A stretch of DNA of 5,115 nucleotides from Bifidobacteriaceae bacterium (GCA_031278075.1 JAITLE010000091.1:1-5115); one strand, 5' to 3'; positions 1 to 5,115 are shown, numbered from the stretch's first letter. Notes: generated by a model not told the origin, from the letters alone. Made by a program: numbers and translations.

Positions 1-192
1 CTCCTCAGCCAGCGAAGACGCCACTTCGTCCGCATCGCCTGGTAGTTGAACCGCCGAAAGCTGATCAGCCACAGCTCCGCGCGCGGCGTCTGGCGCGTGA
101 GCGGCTTGAGCTGGCGCCCTGGCGGCGAAGGCCACGCCGCCGAGAGCCAATGCCGTCACCACCATCATCGTAATTTTCTTAGTCTCGACCAT
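1..192 (-). CDS. N-terminus of an unrecognised exported protein (runs off the left edge)
   Basis: The reading frame opens at the ATG at 190-192 and stays open for 64 codons to the window edge, so the C-terminus is missing. The N-terminus looks like a Sec signal peptide. It has a short charged n-region (MVETKKIT), a hydrophobic stretch at about residues 9-24 (MMVVTALALGGVAFAA), then R25 and a small-residue c-region (APAQAAHA). Signal peptidase I could cut after AQA (residue 30) or AHA (residue 33). No lipobox Cys is present, so a lipoprotein is unlikely. The visible mature part (about residues 31-64) is Ala/Asp/Glu rich and gives no family clue. The start is supported by an AAGGAGG ribosome binding site 9 nt upstream and a good promoter further up. 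I do not recognise the protein. Export is an inference from the signal peptide only. Confidence 0.72.
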   Translation of the reverse strand, partial: MVETKKITMMVVTALALGGVAFAARAPAQAAHAPDAARGAVADQLSAVQLPGDADEVASSLAEE

Positions 193-201
193 GACGATCC
201 G

Positions 202-208
202 CCTCCTT
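202..208 (-). promoter_or_regulatory. Strong Shine-Dalgarno site of the exported-protein gene
   Basis: The minus strand reads AAGGAGG here, a perfect anti-16S match, with 9 nt between it and the ATG at 190-192. It is the best ribosome binding site in the window and is the main reason for trusting that start, because the gene is cut by the window edge and has no stop codon in view. Confidence 0.8.
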
Positions 209-261
209 GCTGTAGCCTGCGGCCGGAGCTGGCGAACCCGCTCCCTGCCAGGATGGCGCCG

Positions 262-289
262 ATTATAGCGGAAAGCCTCCTGTGCTCAA
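262..289 (-). promoter_or_regulatory. Housekeeping-type promoter for the exported-protein gene
   Basis: On the minus strand there is TTGAGC at 284-289 (4 of 6 matches to the -35 consensus), a 16-bp spacer, and a perfect TATAAT -10 box at 262-267. An AT-rich consensus -10 stands out in this G+C-rich DNA. Transcription would begin near 255, giving a leader of about 60 nt that contains the AAGGAGG site. The -35 lies only 9 bp from the target duplication of the neighbouring insertion sequence, so the core promoter was left intact while any upstream activator site was separated from it. The assignment is by inspection only. Confidence 0.65.
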
Positions 290-298
290 GTCCTACCA

Positions 299-308
299 CC
301 GCAGTGCC
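299..308. repeat. Left copy of the IS target-site duplication
   Basis: CCGCAGTGCC directly abuts the left end of the insertion sequence and matches CAGCAGTGCC at 1665-1674 at 9 of 10 positions, including the 8 bases GCAGTGCC. ISAs1-family elements are known to make target duplications of roughly 8-10 bp, so length and position fit. The single mismatch suggests a mutation since insertion. Confidence 0.75.
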
Positions 309-325
309 CAGGGCTTCAGCAAAGT
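309..325. repeat. Left terminal inverted repeat of the ISAs1-family element
   Basis: CAGGGCTTCAGCAAAGT at the left end matches the reverse complement of 1648-1664 at 16 of 17 positions, differing only at the ninth base. Similarity falls off immediately inside. These are the expected transposase binding and cleavage ends. The TGA of the transposase (316-318 on this strand) lies inside the repeat. Confidence 0.85.
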
Positions 326-1494
326 CCGATGAGTTGGGTGATGGTGTCGTAGCGGTGGGCGAGGTGGCGTTGGCTTTGGGCGATGGAGGTCGCGCCGGTG
401 GCTCTGATCAGGGCGATAGCGGTGTTCCGGATGGCTGCCATGACTCTGGGCGCGTTGCCGCGCCTTAGTTGGGAGCGGTCCTCGTCGTAAGTGACGTCGC
501 GAACCCAGTGGATTCGGTTCTCGATGGACCAGTGTCCTTGCGCCGAGGCCGCTATTTGGGCTGGTCCGGCCCTACCCGGGCCGACCGATGTGACCATGTG
601 GCAGGTTTCGATGCTCTCGCCTCGGGCTGTTTTGCGGCGGCGGACGACCTGGGCGACTTGCGCCACGCCGGGGAAGCGGACCCATCGGCTCGGGGTCTGG
701 GTTTTCGCGGTCCAGGTCGAGACCCGGCCGTGGCCCTTGATCGCGGTCGTGTGGGAGTCGGCCCGGTTCCACGGGTGGGCCAGGCACGATGCGAGCAGCC
801 CAGGCTGGCTCGCTTTGACGGTGAACAGGTAGTCCGCGCCGCGGGAGACAATCAACTCCGCGGTCTTGTCCTGGGTGTGGAGCGCGTCAAGGGTGAACAC
901 CACCCCCGACACGTCGCCTATCTGGTCGAGCAAGTCTTTGACCTTGGGGATCTCGTTGGTTTTCGCGCCGACCTCGACTGGGCCGACCACTATGCCGGTG
1001 GCGTGGTCGCAGGCAGCCAACAGCCTGGTCACCTGCCCGCCGCCGTTCTTCGCTCCCCGCAGCCCCTTTCCGTCGGCCGCCAACACCACAGGGCCGCCGC
1101 CCGGGCGGCCCGCCACCAGCGCCAACGCCCACGAGCCGAAGACTTTGTCCAACTCCTCGGCGTCGATCCTGGCCGCGGTCCGCCGCAGACAATCATACGA
1201 CGGGCCGTTCAACCCGTTGCACTTCGAACTAGAAACCGGGACTTCGAACTAGAAACCGGGCGCGAACTCGGCCGCGTGCTGGGTGGCCCAGTCCCAGGCG
1301 GCCAACACCGATCTGGCTCCGGCCAACGCGGCGCACACCAGGACCGCGAGCACCGTGCCGACTTTGTGTCTGACGCCGCGCGGGTCGCGCGGGTCGGGGA
1401 ACTGATCCAGCGCATCGACCAAGCGGCGGGGTGCTTGCCCGTCCGGAAGAGTCTCGAAGTAGCGGACAACGGTATCGATAGGGGAAGATGACAT
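316..1494 (-). pseudogene. ISAs1-family DDE transposase with an in-frame amber stop
   Basis: From the ATG at 1492-1494 to the TGA at 316-318 there is one frame of 393 codons, a normal size for the family, broken only by TAG at 1249-1251 (codon 82). Codons 1-81 carry the N-terminal ISAs1-associated region, including the PDPRDPRG motif. After the stop the same frame continues through CNGLNGPSYDCLRR into the catalytic domain. Counted in the full frame, the likely DDE residues are D141 (AADGKGLRG), D203 (TLDALHTQ) and E325 (WSIENRIHWVRDV), all present. The C-terminal piece alone could begin at TTG 1210-1212 (298 residues), but I see no convincing ribosome binding site for it. The stop lies in a 20-bp tandem duplication. 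Removing one copy would shift the frame, so the damage is not a simple one-step duplication of an intact gene. The product would catalyse cut-and-paste or replicative movement of the element. I infer a pseudogene; amber read-through cannot be excluded. Confidence 0.82.
1221..1260. repeat. Perfect 20-bp tandem duplication inside the transposase gene
   Basis: ACTTCGAACTAGAAACCGGG occurs twice back to back, at 1221-1240 and 1241-1260, with no mismatch. On the coding (minus) strand each copy contains CTAG. The copy at 1241-1260 is read as TTC-TAG and gives the amber stop, while the copy at 1221-1240 is read in another phase as TCT-AGT and is harmless. Identity of the two copies suggests a recent slippage or misalignment event. 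Confidence 0.95.
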
Positions 1495-1554
1495 GGCAGC
1501 CGCCTGACCTGGGGAAGTGGACTATGACACCCCCTATCCCAGCAGGCGGCTGCC
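1495..1554 (-). promoter_or_regulatory. Inverted repeat abutting the transposase start codon, possible translation-blocking hairpin
   Basis: GGCAGCCGCCTG (1495-1506) and CAGGCGGCTGCC (1543-1554) are perfect 12-bp complements. After a 2-nt bulge (1507-1508) the helix can continue through CTGGG (1509-1513) paired with CCCAG (1538-1542), leaving a loop of about 24 nt. In the minus-strand RNA the last stem base sits directly before the transposase ATG, and the only purine-rich stretch in Shine-Dalgarno range (AGG within CAGGCGG) is buried in the stem. Several insertion sequences are known to use such structures to block translation from read-through transcripts. Here that role is an inference, and it would matter because the operon transcribes into the element in the same direction. 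Confidence 0.5.
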
Positions 1555-1647
1555 CGCTACCACAGGTCAACGCGCCGCAGGCCAGCCACCCGGCCGACGA
1601 AACAACCGGCCCCAAGCCCGCCACGAGGCTCTACGACAGCACCACCC

Positions 1648-1664
1648 ACTTTGCTTAAGCCCTG
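1648..1664. repeat. Right terminal inverted repeat of the ISAs1-family element
   Basis: ACTTTGCTTAAGCCCTG is the reverse complement of the left end (309-325) with one mismatch. It defines the right boundary and is followed at once by the second target-duplication copy. Confidence 0.85.
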
Positions 1665-1674
1665 CAGCAGTGCC
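1665..1674. repeat. Right copy of the IS target-site duplication
   Basis: CAGCAGTGCC directly follows the right inverted repeat and matches the left copy at 299-308 at 9 of 10 positions. The empty site would have joined 308 to 1675. The 58 bp between this copy and the pyrH stop hold no gene and no convincing terminator: there is only a weak 5-bp stem (1711-1715 with 1728-1732) and no T-run. Confidence 0.75.
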
Positions 1675-1732
1675 GCGACCGTCACCCGTTCCCGGCCGCT
1701 GCCGCCTCCGCCGCGCGATGTCGGAGACGCGG

Positions 1733-2467
1733 TCAGCCGACTGTCAGCAGTGTGCCCAGGCGCTCGCCTTCGAGGGCGCGCCGCACGTTGCCGTCGCCTT
1801 CGATGCCGAAGACCACCATCGGCAACTGGTTCTCCATACACAACGAGAATGCCGCCGCGTCCACCACCCTCAGACCCAAGCCGAGCGCCTCCTGGTAGGT
1901 GATGCGGCTGATCTTGCTCGCGGTCGGGTCCACCCGCGGGTCCGCGGTGTAGACCCCGTCCACACCGTTCTTCGCCATCAAGAGCACCTGGCAGTGAGTC
2001 TCAAGCGCGCGCTGCGCGGCCACAGTGTCCGTCGAGAAGTACGGCATGCCGGCGCCCGCGCCGAAGATCACCACGCGGTCCTTCTCCATGTGCCTGATCG
2101 CGCGCAGCGGAATGTAGCTCTCCGCCACTTGCCCCATCGAGATCGCAGTCTGCACCCGGGTGGGCACGCCCGCCTGCTCACAGAAGTCCTGAAGAGCCAA
2201 GCAGTTCATCACGGTGCCGAGCATGCCCATGTAATCAGCGCGGGCGCGGTCCATGCCGCGCTCGGCGAGTTCAGCCCCGCGGAAGAAGTTCCCGCCGCCG
2301 ACCACCACCGCCACCTCGACGCCGCCACCCACCGCGGCGGCGATCTGGCCGGCGATGTCCGTCACCACATCAGGATTGACGCCGAGCGCGCCACCGCCGA
2401 AGGACTCCCCCGACAGTTTCAGCATCACCCGGCGGCGCTCCGGCCGGCGGTGGGTCAGCTTGGACAC
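1733..2467 (-). CDS. pyrH: UMP kinase (uridylate kinase)
   Basis: This cytosolic amino-acid-kinase-family enzyme phosphorylates UMP to UDP with ATP in pyrimidine nucleotide synthesis; the bacterial form is a hexamer, usually activated by GTP and inhibited by UTP. The 244-residue length is normal. Visible motifs are the Lys motif MLKLSGE (15-21), the glycine loop VVVGGGNFFRG (54-64), RADYMGMLGTVMN (76-88), FGAGAGMPYFSTDTVAAQRA (135-154) with the conserved Thr/Asp, and KNGVDGVYTADP (166-177) of the nucleotide site. The start is GTG at 2465-2467. The ATG at codon 15 lies inside the conserved strand and is too late. The Shine-Dalgarno site is weak and close (GGGGA, 4 nt away), and the gene begins only 16 bp after the tsf stop, so translational coupling is likely. 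The usual next gene, frr, is not behind it; an ISAs1-family element begins 68 bp downstream. Confidence 0.96.
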   Translation of the reverse strand: MSKLTHRRPERRRVMLKLSGESFGGGALGVNPDVVTDIAGQIAAAVGGGVEVAVVVGGGNFFRGAELAERGMDRARADYMGMLGTVMNCLALQDFCEQAGVPTRVQTAISMGQVAESYIPLRAIRHMEKDRVVIFGAGAGMPYFSTDTVAAQRALETHCQVLLMAKNGVDGVYTADPRVDPTASKISRITYQEALGLGLRVVDAAAFSLCMENQLPMVVFGIEGDGNVRRALEGERLGTLLTVG

Positions 2468-2483
2468 GTCGTCCCCGACCGAG

Positions 2484-3329
2484 TCAGGCGCCTACGCGGA
2501 ACCGGGCGAACCCCGTGACGGCGCCGCCCGCCTCGGCGAGGACTTGGCGCACCGTCTTCTTCGAGTCGCGGGCGAACGCCTGCTCCAGGAGCACGTTCTC
2601 TTTGAAGAAGCCCGTGAGGCGTCCTTCCACAATCCGATCGAGCGCTTTCTCGGGCTTGCCTTCCTCGATGGCCGTCTCGCGCGCGATCCGGCGTTCCGCC
2701 GCCAGGACTTCGGCCGGCACATCATCGCGGTTGAGGTAGGTCGGTGAGTAGGCGGCCACATGGAGGGCGATGTCGCGCGCCACGCCAGCCGCTTTCGCGT
2801 CGGTCGCCAGCAGCACGCCGACCTGGGGGGGGAGGTCCGGGTTGGTGCGATGGAGGTACGCCTCGACGTGCTCGCCCGCGACAACGGCGACGCGCCGCAG
2901 TTGCAGCCGCTCTCCGAGCGTGGCGGACACTTGGTCGATCTCATCTTGCACAGTGTGCTTCGCCGGCCCGATCGGGGAGCCCAAGACGAGCGCCGCGTCG
3001 GAGCTGGCGACGGCGACAGACGCTTCCAGCGCTGTGGCCGCGAGCTTCAGGAACGGGCCCGACTTCGCGACGAAGTCTGTCTCGGAGTTCAGTTCGATCA
3101 TGACGCCGGTCTGACCGGCCTCGTCTTTGACGACCTGTGCTGCGACCAGCCCGTCCGAGGTGGACCGGCCTTCTCGCTTGGCCAGTCCCTGGCGGCCCTT
3201 GATCCGGATGATCTCTATAGCCTTCTCGGCGTCGCCGTCGGCCTCATCCAGGGCCCTCTTGACATCCATCATCCCGGCGCCGGTCTTCTCGCGTAGCGCC
3301 TTGATGTCTGCGGCAGTGTAATTGGCCAT
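2484..3329 (-). CDS. tsf: Translation elongation factor Ts
   Basis: EF-Ts is the cytosolic guanine-nucleotide exchange factor that releases GDP from EF-Tu so it can be recharged with GTP. The 281-residue length fits actinobacterial EF-Ts. Residues 1-40 form the UBA-like N-domain (MANYTAADIKALREKTGAGM). Residues 80-90 carry the core EF-Tu contact LNSETDFVAKS, with Thr84-Asp85-Phe86-Val87; the usual Asn after AK is Ser here. Next come HVEAYLHRTNPDLPPQVGVL (about 154-173), a helical hairpin around 200-245, and the typical C-terminus TGFARFRVGA. The ATG at 3327-3329 has an AAAGGAAG ribosome binding site 9 nt upstream (3339-3346). The gene lies 53 bp behind rpsB with no terminator between them, so it is probably co-transcribed. 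Confidence 0.97.
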   Translation of the reverse strand: MANYTAADIKALREKTGAGMMDVKRALDEADGDAEKAIEIIRIKGRQGLAKREGRSTSDGLVAAQVVKDEAGQTGVMIELNSETDFVAKSGPFLKLAATALEASVAVASSDAALVLGSPIGPAKHTVQDEIDQVSATLGERLQLRRVAVVAGEHVEAYLHRTNPDLPPQVGVLLATDAKAAGVARDIALHVAAYSPTYLNRDDVPAEVLAAERRIARETAIEEGKPEKALDRIVEGRLTGFFKENVLLEQAFARDSKKTVRQVLAEAGGAVTGFARFRVGA

Positions 3330-3382
3330 CGGTTTTCACTTCCTTTGGGTGGTTTCGCTGATGTGCGGTGCGGACGCCGAGC

Positions 3383-4867
3383 TCAGGACTCCTCGGACGC
3401 GGTGTGCTGGTCGGGCGCGGGGCCACCCTCGGCGGCCGGCGCCGACTCGGCGGGGGCCGGCTCAGCTGCGGGCTCAGGCGCGGCGGGGCTGTCGGCCGGC
3501 TCGGCCGGAGCGGGCTCCGGAGCAGCGGCGGGAGCCGGCGCGGCGGCCGGCTCGGGAGCAGCGGCAGCAGGCGGTTCGGGAACGGGCGCCGGGGCCGCTG
3601 CGGCGGGCTCAGCCGGGGCATCAGCCGGCGCCGGAGCAGCGGCGGAAGCCGCGACGGGCGCCTCTGGAGCGACAACCGGCTCGGGAGCCGGCGCGGGTGT
3701 GGGTGCGGAAGCCGTCGCAGCCGGCGCGGGGACAGCCTCGGCGGCAGCCGGCGCGGGAGTGGCGACCGGAGCCGGAGCGACAGGGGCCGGAGTGGCGGGA
3801 GCCGGCGCGGGGGCAGCAGTCGGCGCGGGGGCGGGCGCGCCAGCAGCTTCGGCCACGGTCGCGGGCAGGGGCGTCTCCGCCTCCTCGGGAGTCACAATCA
3901 CGCCGCTGACCTGGCCTGCGGCCGCCGCGGCCACGTCCCCGGGACCACCGTCGGCCGGGAGAGCGCCGCGCGCCGGGGCGTCGACTTCACTCACCCGCAT
4001 GGCCTCGCGGCCATCCAGCTCCGCCTCGGCTGCCGCCACAGCGCTGGTGGAAGGCACGACATCGGCGACATCCTGAGCGTCCACCTCGGTGACAAGCGGC
4101 GCGTTGAGCAACTCCTGCTCCCACTCCGCCAAGGGCTCGGCGACATCAGCCTCCTCGCCCGTCTTGTCCGACGCGGCGTGACGTTCGATCAGGCCGTCGG
4201 CGACGGCATCGGCCACCACGCGCGTGAGCAAACCGACAGCGCGAATCGCGTCGTCGTTGCCGGGAATGGGGTAATCCACCTCGTCCGGGTCGGCGTTCGT
4301 GTCGAGCACGGCGATGATCGGGATGCCGAGCTTGCGCGCCTCGTCCACGGCGAGGTGCTCCTTCTTGGTGTCCACCACCCAGACGACAGACGGGAGCTTC
4401 GCCATGGTGCGGATGCCGCCGAGCGTGCGGTGGAGCTTGTCGCGCTCGCGGCTCATCATCAAGCGTTCCTTCTTGGTGTACGCGCTGCCGGCCGCGTCCT
4501 CGAGGTTCATGTCCTCTAGCTCTTTGAGGCGGGACAAGCGCCGCGAGATGGTCTGGAAGTTGGTGAGCATGCCGCCGAGCCAACGCTGGTTGACGTAGGG
4601 CATGCCGACACGGGTCGCCTGCTCCTCGACCGCCTCCTGGGCTTGCTTCTTGGTGCCGACGAACAGCACCGAGCCTCCGCGCGCGACCGACTGGCGGACG
4701 AACTGGTAGGCGATGTCGATATGGTTCAGGGTCTGGCCCAGATCGATGATGTAGATGCCGTTGCGTTCCGTCAGGATGAATCGCTTCATCTTGGGGTTCC
4801 AGCGCCGGGTCTGATGCCCGAAGTGAACGCCGCTGTCCAGTAGCTGGCGCATGGTGACAATAGCCAT
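3383..4867 (-). CDS. rpsB: 30S ribosomal protein S2 with a very long Pro/Ala-rich acidic C-terminal extension
   Basis: S2 is a small-subunit protein at the back of the 30S head-body junction, close to S1 in organisms that have it. Residues 1-226 are a complete S2 body: MAIVTMRQLLDSGVHFGHQT, the KRFILTERNGIYIIDL segment, VLFVGTKKQAQ, YVNQRWLGGMLTNFQTI, and the Rossmann-like VVWVVDTKKEHLAVDEARKLGIPIIAVLDTNADP. Residues 227-340 are an acidic linker that includes the actinobacterial-type PLAEWEQELL (245-254). Residues 341-484 are almost only Pro, Ala, Glu and Val, ending in SEES. After Arg300 there is no Lys or Arg in 194 residues. The total of 494 is far above the usual 230-330. The start at 4865-4867 follows an AGAGG site by 10 nt. 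The frame is open for 69 more codons upstream, but these show no S2 similarity. The tail reads in one clean frame to a TGA 53 bp before tsf, so a frameshift artefact is unlikely. Its role is unknown. Confidence 0.95.
   Translation of the reverse strand: MAIVTMRQLLDSGVHFGHQTRRWNPKMKRFILTERNGIYIIDLGQTLNHIDIAYQFVRQSVARGGSVLFVGTKKQAQEAVEEQATRVGMPYVNQRWLGGMLTNFQTISRRLSRLKELEDMNLEDAAGSAYTKKERLMMSRERDKLHRTLGGIRTMAKLPSVVWVVDTKKEHLAVDEARKLGIPIIAVLDTNADPDEVDYPIPGNDDAIRAVGLLTRVVADAVADGLIERHAASDKTGEEADVAEPLAEWEQELLNAPLVTEVDAQDVADVVPSTSAVAAAEAELDGREAMRVSEVDAPARGALPADGGPGDVAAAAAGQVSGVIVTPEEAETPLPATVAEAAGAPAPAPTAAPAPAPATPAPVAPAPVATPAPAAAEAVPAPAATASAPTPAPAPEPVVAPEAPVAASAAAPAPADAPAEPAAAAPAPVPEPPAAAAPEPAAAPAPAAAPEPAPAEPADSPAAPEPAAEPAPAESAPAAEGGPAPDQHTASEES
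3686..3811. repeat. Degenerate in-frame repeats coding the Pro-Ala tail of S2
   Basis: The 12-mer AGCCGGCGCGGG (plus strand) occurs exactly at 3686, 3719, 3746 and 3800. Its first eight bases or close variants recur at 3533 and around 3618. The spacings of 33, 27 and 54 bp are all multiples of three, and each copy encodes Pro-Ala-Pro-Ala on the minus strand. This is what in-frame slippage or recombination within a low-complexity coding tract would leave. The tract could vary in length between strains and be prone to assembly error. Confidence 0.7.
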
Positions 4868-4877
4868 GATTGGTTGT

Positions 4878-4883
4878 CCTCTC
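4878..4883 (-). promoter_or_regulatory. Ribosome binding site that fixes the rpsB start
   Basis: The minus strand reads GAGAGG here, with 10 nt to the ATG at 4865-4867. It supports starting S2 at MAIVTM, where family similarity also begins, and not at any of the upstream in-frame start codons of the 69-codon open extension. Confidence 0.7.
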
Positions 4884-5040
4884 GGTTGTTCGCCTGGTCG
4901 GCGACGAGAGCCGCGCCAAGCGCCTAGCGCCCCCGCGGGCGGGAACCGGGTCAGCCCCGGACCGAGTCCGCCCGCACCTGGCTCGAGGGCCAGACTCGGG
5001 AGCACGCGAATTAGGCCGTCCGGCTGGGCGGCCGTGAGGC

Positions 5041-5046
5041 AGTCTA
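5041..5046 (-). promoter_or_regulatory. Candidate -10 box of the rpsB operon
   Basis: The minus strand has TAGACT here, a hexamer that fits the TANNNT pattern common in actinobacterial housekeeping promoters, in the context TGCTGTAGACT. Transcription would begin near 5034 and give a leader of about 167 nt. No good -35 hexamer lies 16-19 bp upstream, so this is a guess from one element only. Confidence 0.3.
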
Positions 5047-5115
5047 CAGCACCGCGGGCCGCCCTCCGGCGCACACGTTGTCGATGTTCGCGTGGTGACT
5101 CGGCGCGTCGCTGCC

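Larger units (their letters stand above)
309..1664 (-). mobile_element. ISAs1-family insertion sequence, complete from end to end, transposase interrupted
   Basis: The 1356-bp element is bounded by imperfect inverted repeats (309-325 and 1648-1664) and a near-perfect 10-bp target duplication, and carries one transposase frame on the minus strand. The family call rests on the transposase: an N-terminal block of the ISAs1/H-repeat type (LDQFPDPRDPRGVRHKVGTV) and a DDE domain with ADGKGLRG, TLDALHTQ and IENRIHWVRDVTYDEDRSQ. Size and duplication length fit the family. The left inverted repeat overlaps the transposase stop codon. Bases 1555-1647 are a non-coding leader in which I see no clear promoter. 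The octamer TGTCGTAG recurs just inside both ends in inverted orientation (345-352 and 1631-1638) and could be subterminal. The amber codon in the transposase suggests that the copy is immobile unless helped in trans or read through. Confidence 0.9.
4868..5115 (-). other. rpsB upstream leader region, no gene seen
   Basis: These 248 bp before rpsB hold no supported gene. Two possible structures can be seen. One is a 5-bp stem CCGGG/CCCGG (4946-4950 with 4956-4960). The other is a two-part stem, CCGAGTC (4962-4968) with GACTCGG (4993-4999) and TGGC/GCCA nested inside (4979-4982 with 4989-4992). In E. coli, S2 represses its own operon through the leader RNA. A structured leader here is compatible with such control, but nothing identifies a known motif. 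G+C-rich DNA forms such stems easily, so this is weak. Confidence 0.35.

Noticed and set aside
46..468. 140-codon plus-strand frame spanning the exported gene, promoter and IS left end
   Set aside because: It crosses the insertion boundary at 308/309, has no ribosome binding site, and opposes a gene with a strong signal peptide and start signals.
469..1491. 340-codon plus-strand frame across the insertion sequence
   Set aside because: It is antisense to the transposase, which has clear DDE motifs. The plus-strand product is low-complexity Arg/Gly/Ala/Asp with no recognisable domain.
1565..1570. TTGACC as a -35 box for the transposase
   Set aside because: No acceptable -10 hexamer lies 16-19 bp downstream on the minus strand.
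1711..1732. Terminator behind pyrH
   Set aside because: It is only a 5-bp stem with a 12-nt loop and no following T-run.
1517..2518. 333-codon plus-strand frame across the IS end and pyrH
   Set aside because: It is a His/Arg/Ala-rich shadow of pyrH that crosses the element boundary, so it cannot be an old gene.
3681..3811. CRISPR-like repeat array
   Set aside because: The repeats are short, in coding frame, irregularly spaced and of low complexity. They encode the Pro-Ala tail of S2.
3345..4519. Long plus-strand frames opposite rpsB, rich in Gly/Ala, Arg/Gly or Pro/Arg
   Set aside because: They mirror the Pro/Ala-rich S2 tail and the G+C-rich S2 codons. They have no family motif, and the S2 gene on the other strand is certain.
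4868..5074. N-terminal extension of S2 by 69 residues
   Set aside because: The extension has no similarity to S2, and the ATG at 4865-4867 has a ribosome binding site at proper distance and begins the conserved sequence.

Overview
The window looks like a high-GC actinobacterial chromosome. The three translation and nucleotide genes have actinobacterial-type sequences: S2 opens with MAIVTMRQLLDSGVHFGHQT and EF-Ts ends in TGFARFRVGA. Base composition is strongly G+C rich throughout. Every gene I can support lies on the minus strand, so transcription runs from right to left. I cannot name the genus from sequence alone.

Right to left: about 250 bp of leader (4868-5115) precede rpsB (3383-4867, ribosomal protein S2). 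Then come tsf (2484-3329, elongation factor Ts) and pyrH (1733-2467, UMP kinase). The gaps are 53 bp and 16 bp with no visible terminator, which fits the conserved bacterial rpsB-tsf-pyrH operon. It links ribosome assembly, EF-Tu recycling and pyrimidine nucleotide supply. The rpsB product is unusual: a normal S2 body of about 226 residues carries a tail of about 265 residues. The last 194 residues contain no Lys or Arg and are dominated by Pro and Ala.

Downstream of pyrH, where frr is usually found, an ISAs1-family insertion sequence occupies 309-1664 (1356 bp). It has 17-bp terminal inverted repeats that match at 16 positions, and a 10-bp target duplication that matches at 9. Its transposase keeps all DDE motifs, but an in-frame amber codon interrupts it at codon 82. 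The amber lies in a perfect 20-bp tandem duplication. A strong inverted repeat abuts the transposase start codon and would hide its ribosome binding site in a read-through transcript.

Left of the element is a gene for an exported protein. It has a near-consensus promoter (TTGAGC-N16-TATAAT), a strong AAGGAGG ribosome binding site and a signal peptide, and it runs off the window edge after 64 codons. The element landed a few bases upstream of this promoter. The target duplication shows a simple insertion, so frr was probably already missing from directly behind pyrH before the element arrived.

I saw no tRNA, rRNA, CRISPR array or defence-type system. The points most worth a second look are the S2 tail, the amber and tandem duplication in the transposase, and the start-codon hairpin.
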